In this document: positions 33,025 through 33,035 of the stretch, one piece after another
Layout of the letters: every line of letters starts with the position of its first letter
How positions within the stretch are numbered: position 1 is the first letter of the stretch
Origin: Halanaerobium sp964649895
Lineage (GTDB): Bacteria; Bacillota; Halanaerobiia; Halanaerobiales; Halanaerobiaceae
NCBI GenBank assembly: GCA_964649895.1
Contig: CAZYRX010000020.1
Span: 1 to 33,035, forward strand
Reading direction: 5' to 3'
Length of the DNA stretch: 33,035 bases
Made by a program: the position numbers and the translations under genes
Notes under the pieces: generated by a model
Seen by the model: only the letters and a program-made list of their open reading frames with translations
What the model was told of the DNA's origin: nothing
Databases searched by the model: none

Positions 33025-33035
33025 AGTGAAAAATA

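Noticed and set aside
1..33035. CRISPR arrays, insertion sequences, tRNA or rRNA genes
   Set aside because: No spaced repeats, transposase-like proteins, tRNA cloverleaf or rRNA-like segments were seen on either strand.

Overview
The window comes from an AT-rich, low-GC Bacillota-type anaerobe. The coding style and gene neighbourhoods suggest Halanaerobiales or a related clostridia-like lineage, but this is judged from protein character alone, without a database search. Supporting signs are strong AGGAGG-type ribosome binding sites, frequent TTG/GTG starts, sigma-A-like promoters, a PurF that keeps all four iron-sulfur cysteines, and a purine operon led by a tandem riboswitch.

Layout. (1) 2-6309, + strand: histidine operon hisG(partial)-D-C-B-H-A-F-IE, with overlapping or abutting genes, closed by a terminator at 6412. 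(2) 6483-10484, +: a promoter inside an 11-bp inverted repeat, then two overlapping ABC exporter half-transporters and an ArsR-family repressor; a shared terminator at 10518 separates them from the convergent next gene. (3) 10592-11746, -: secreted PQQ-type aldose (glucose/sorbosone) dehydrogenase. (4) 11991-17931: a polyphosphate island. On the minus strand lie a Ppx/GppA-HD paralogue with an eroded active site, ppk1, and a broken CHAD-domain gene; facing away on the plus strand is a canonical Ppx/GppA-HD gene. The divergent intergenic region carries PhoP-box-like TTTACA repeats 11 bp apart. (5) 18031-18666: a single-gene unit for a PEBP/YbhB-like protein, with clear promoter and terminator. 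(6) 18794-29583: promoter, guanine aptamer, PRPP-type ykkC aptamer and terminator, then purD-K-E-B-C-F-M-N-H. These encode purine synthesis up to IMP plus adenylosuccinate lyase, but purS/Q/L are absent. (7) 29595-33024: a PucR-family regulator, then a promoter buried in a 28-bp palindrome, a hydantoin/allantoin-type racemase and a DUF1177 protein. This last unit runs off the window.

How they work together. The his and pur operons meet metabolically: both draw on PRPP, and HisF/HisH release AICAR, which PurH uses. The polyphosphate genes form one functional set (synthesis, hydrolysis, a probable sensor or regulator, and a dead polyP-binding CHAD gene). The last unit looks like a regulated catabolic module for a ureide, hydantoin or small peptide-like substrate. 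It is the least understood part of the window. The most informative regulatory elements are the tandem riboswitch and the palindrome over the racemase promoter.
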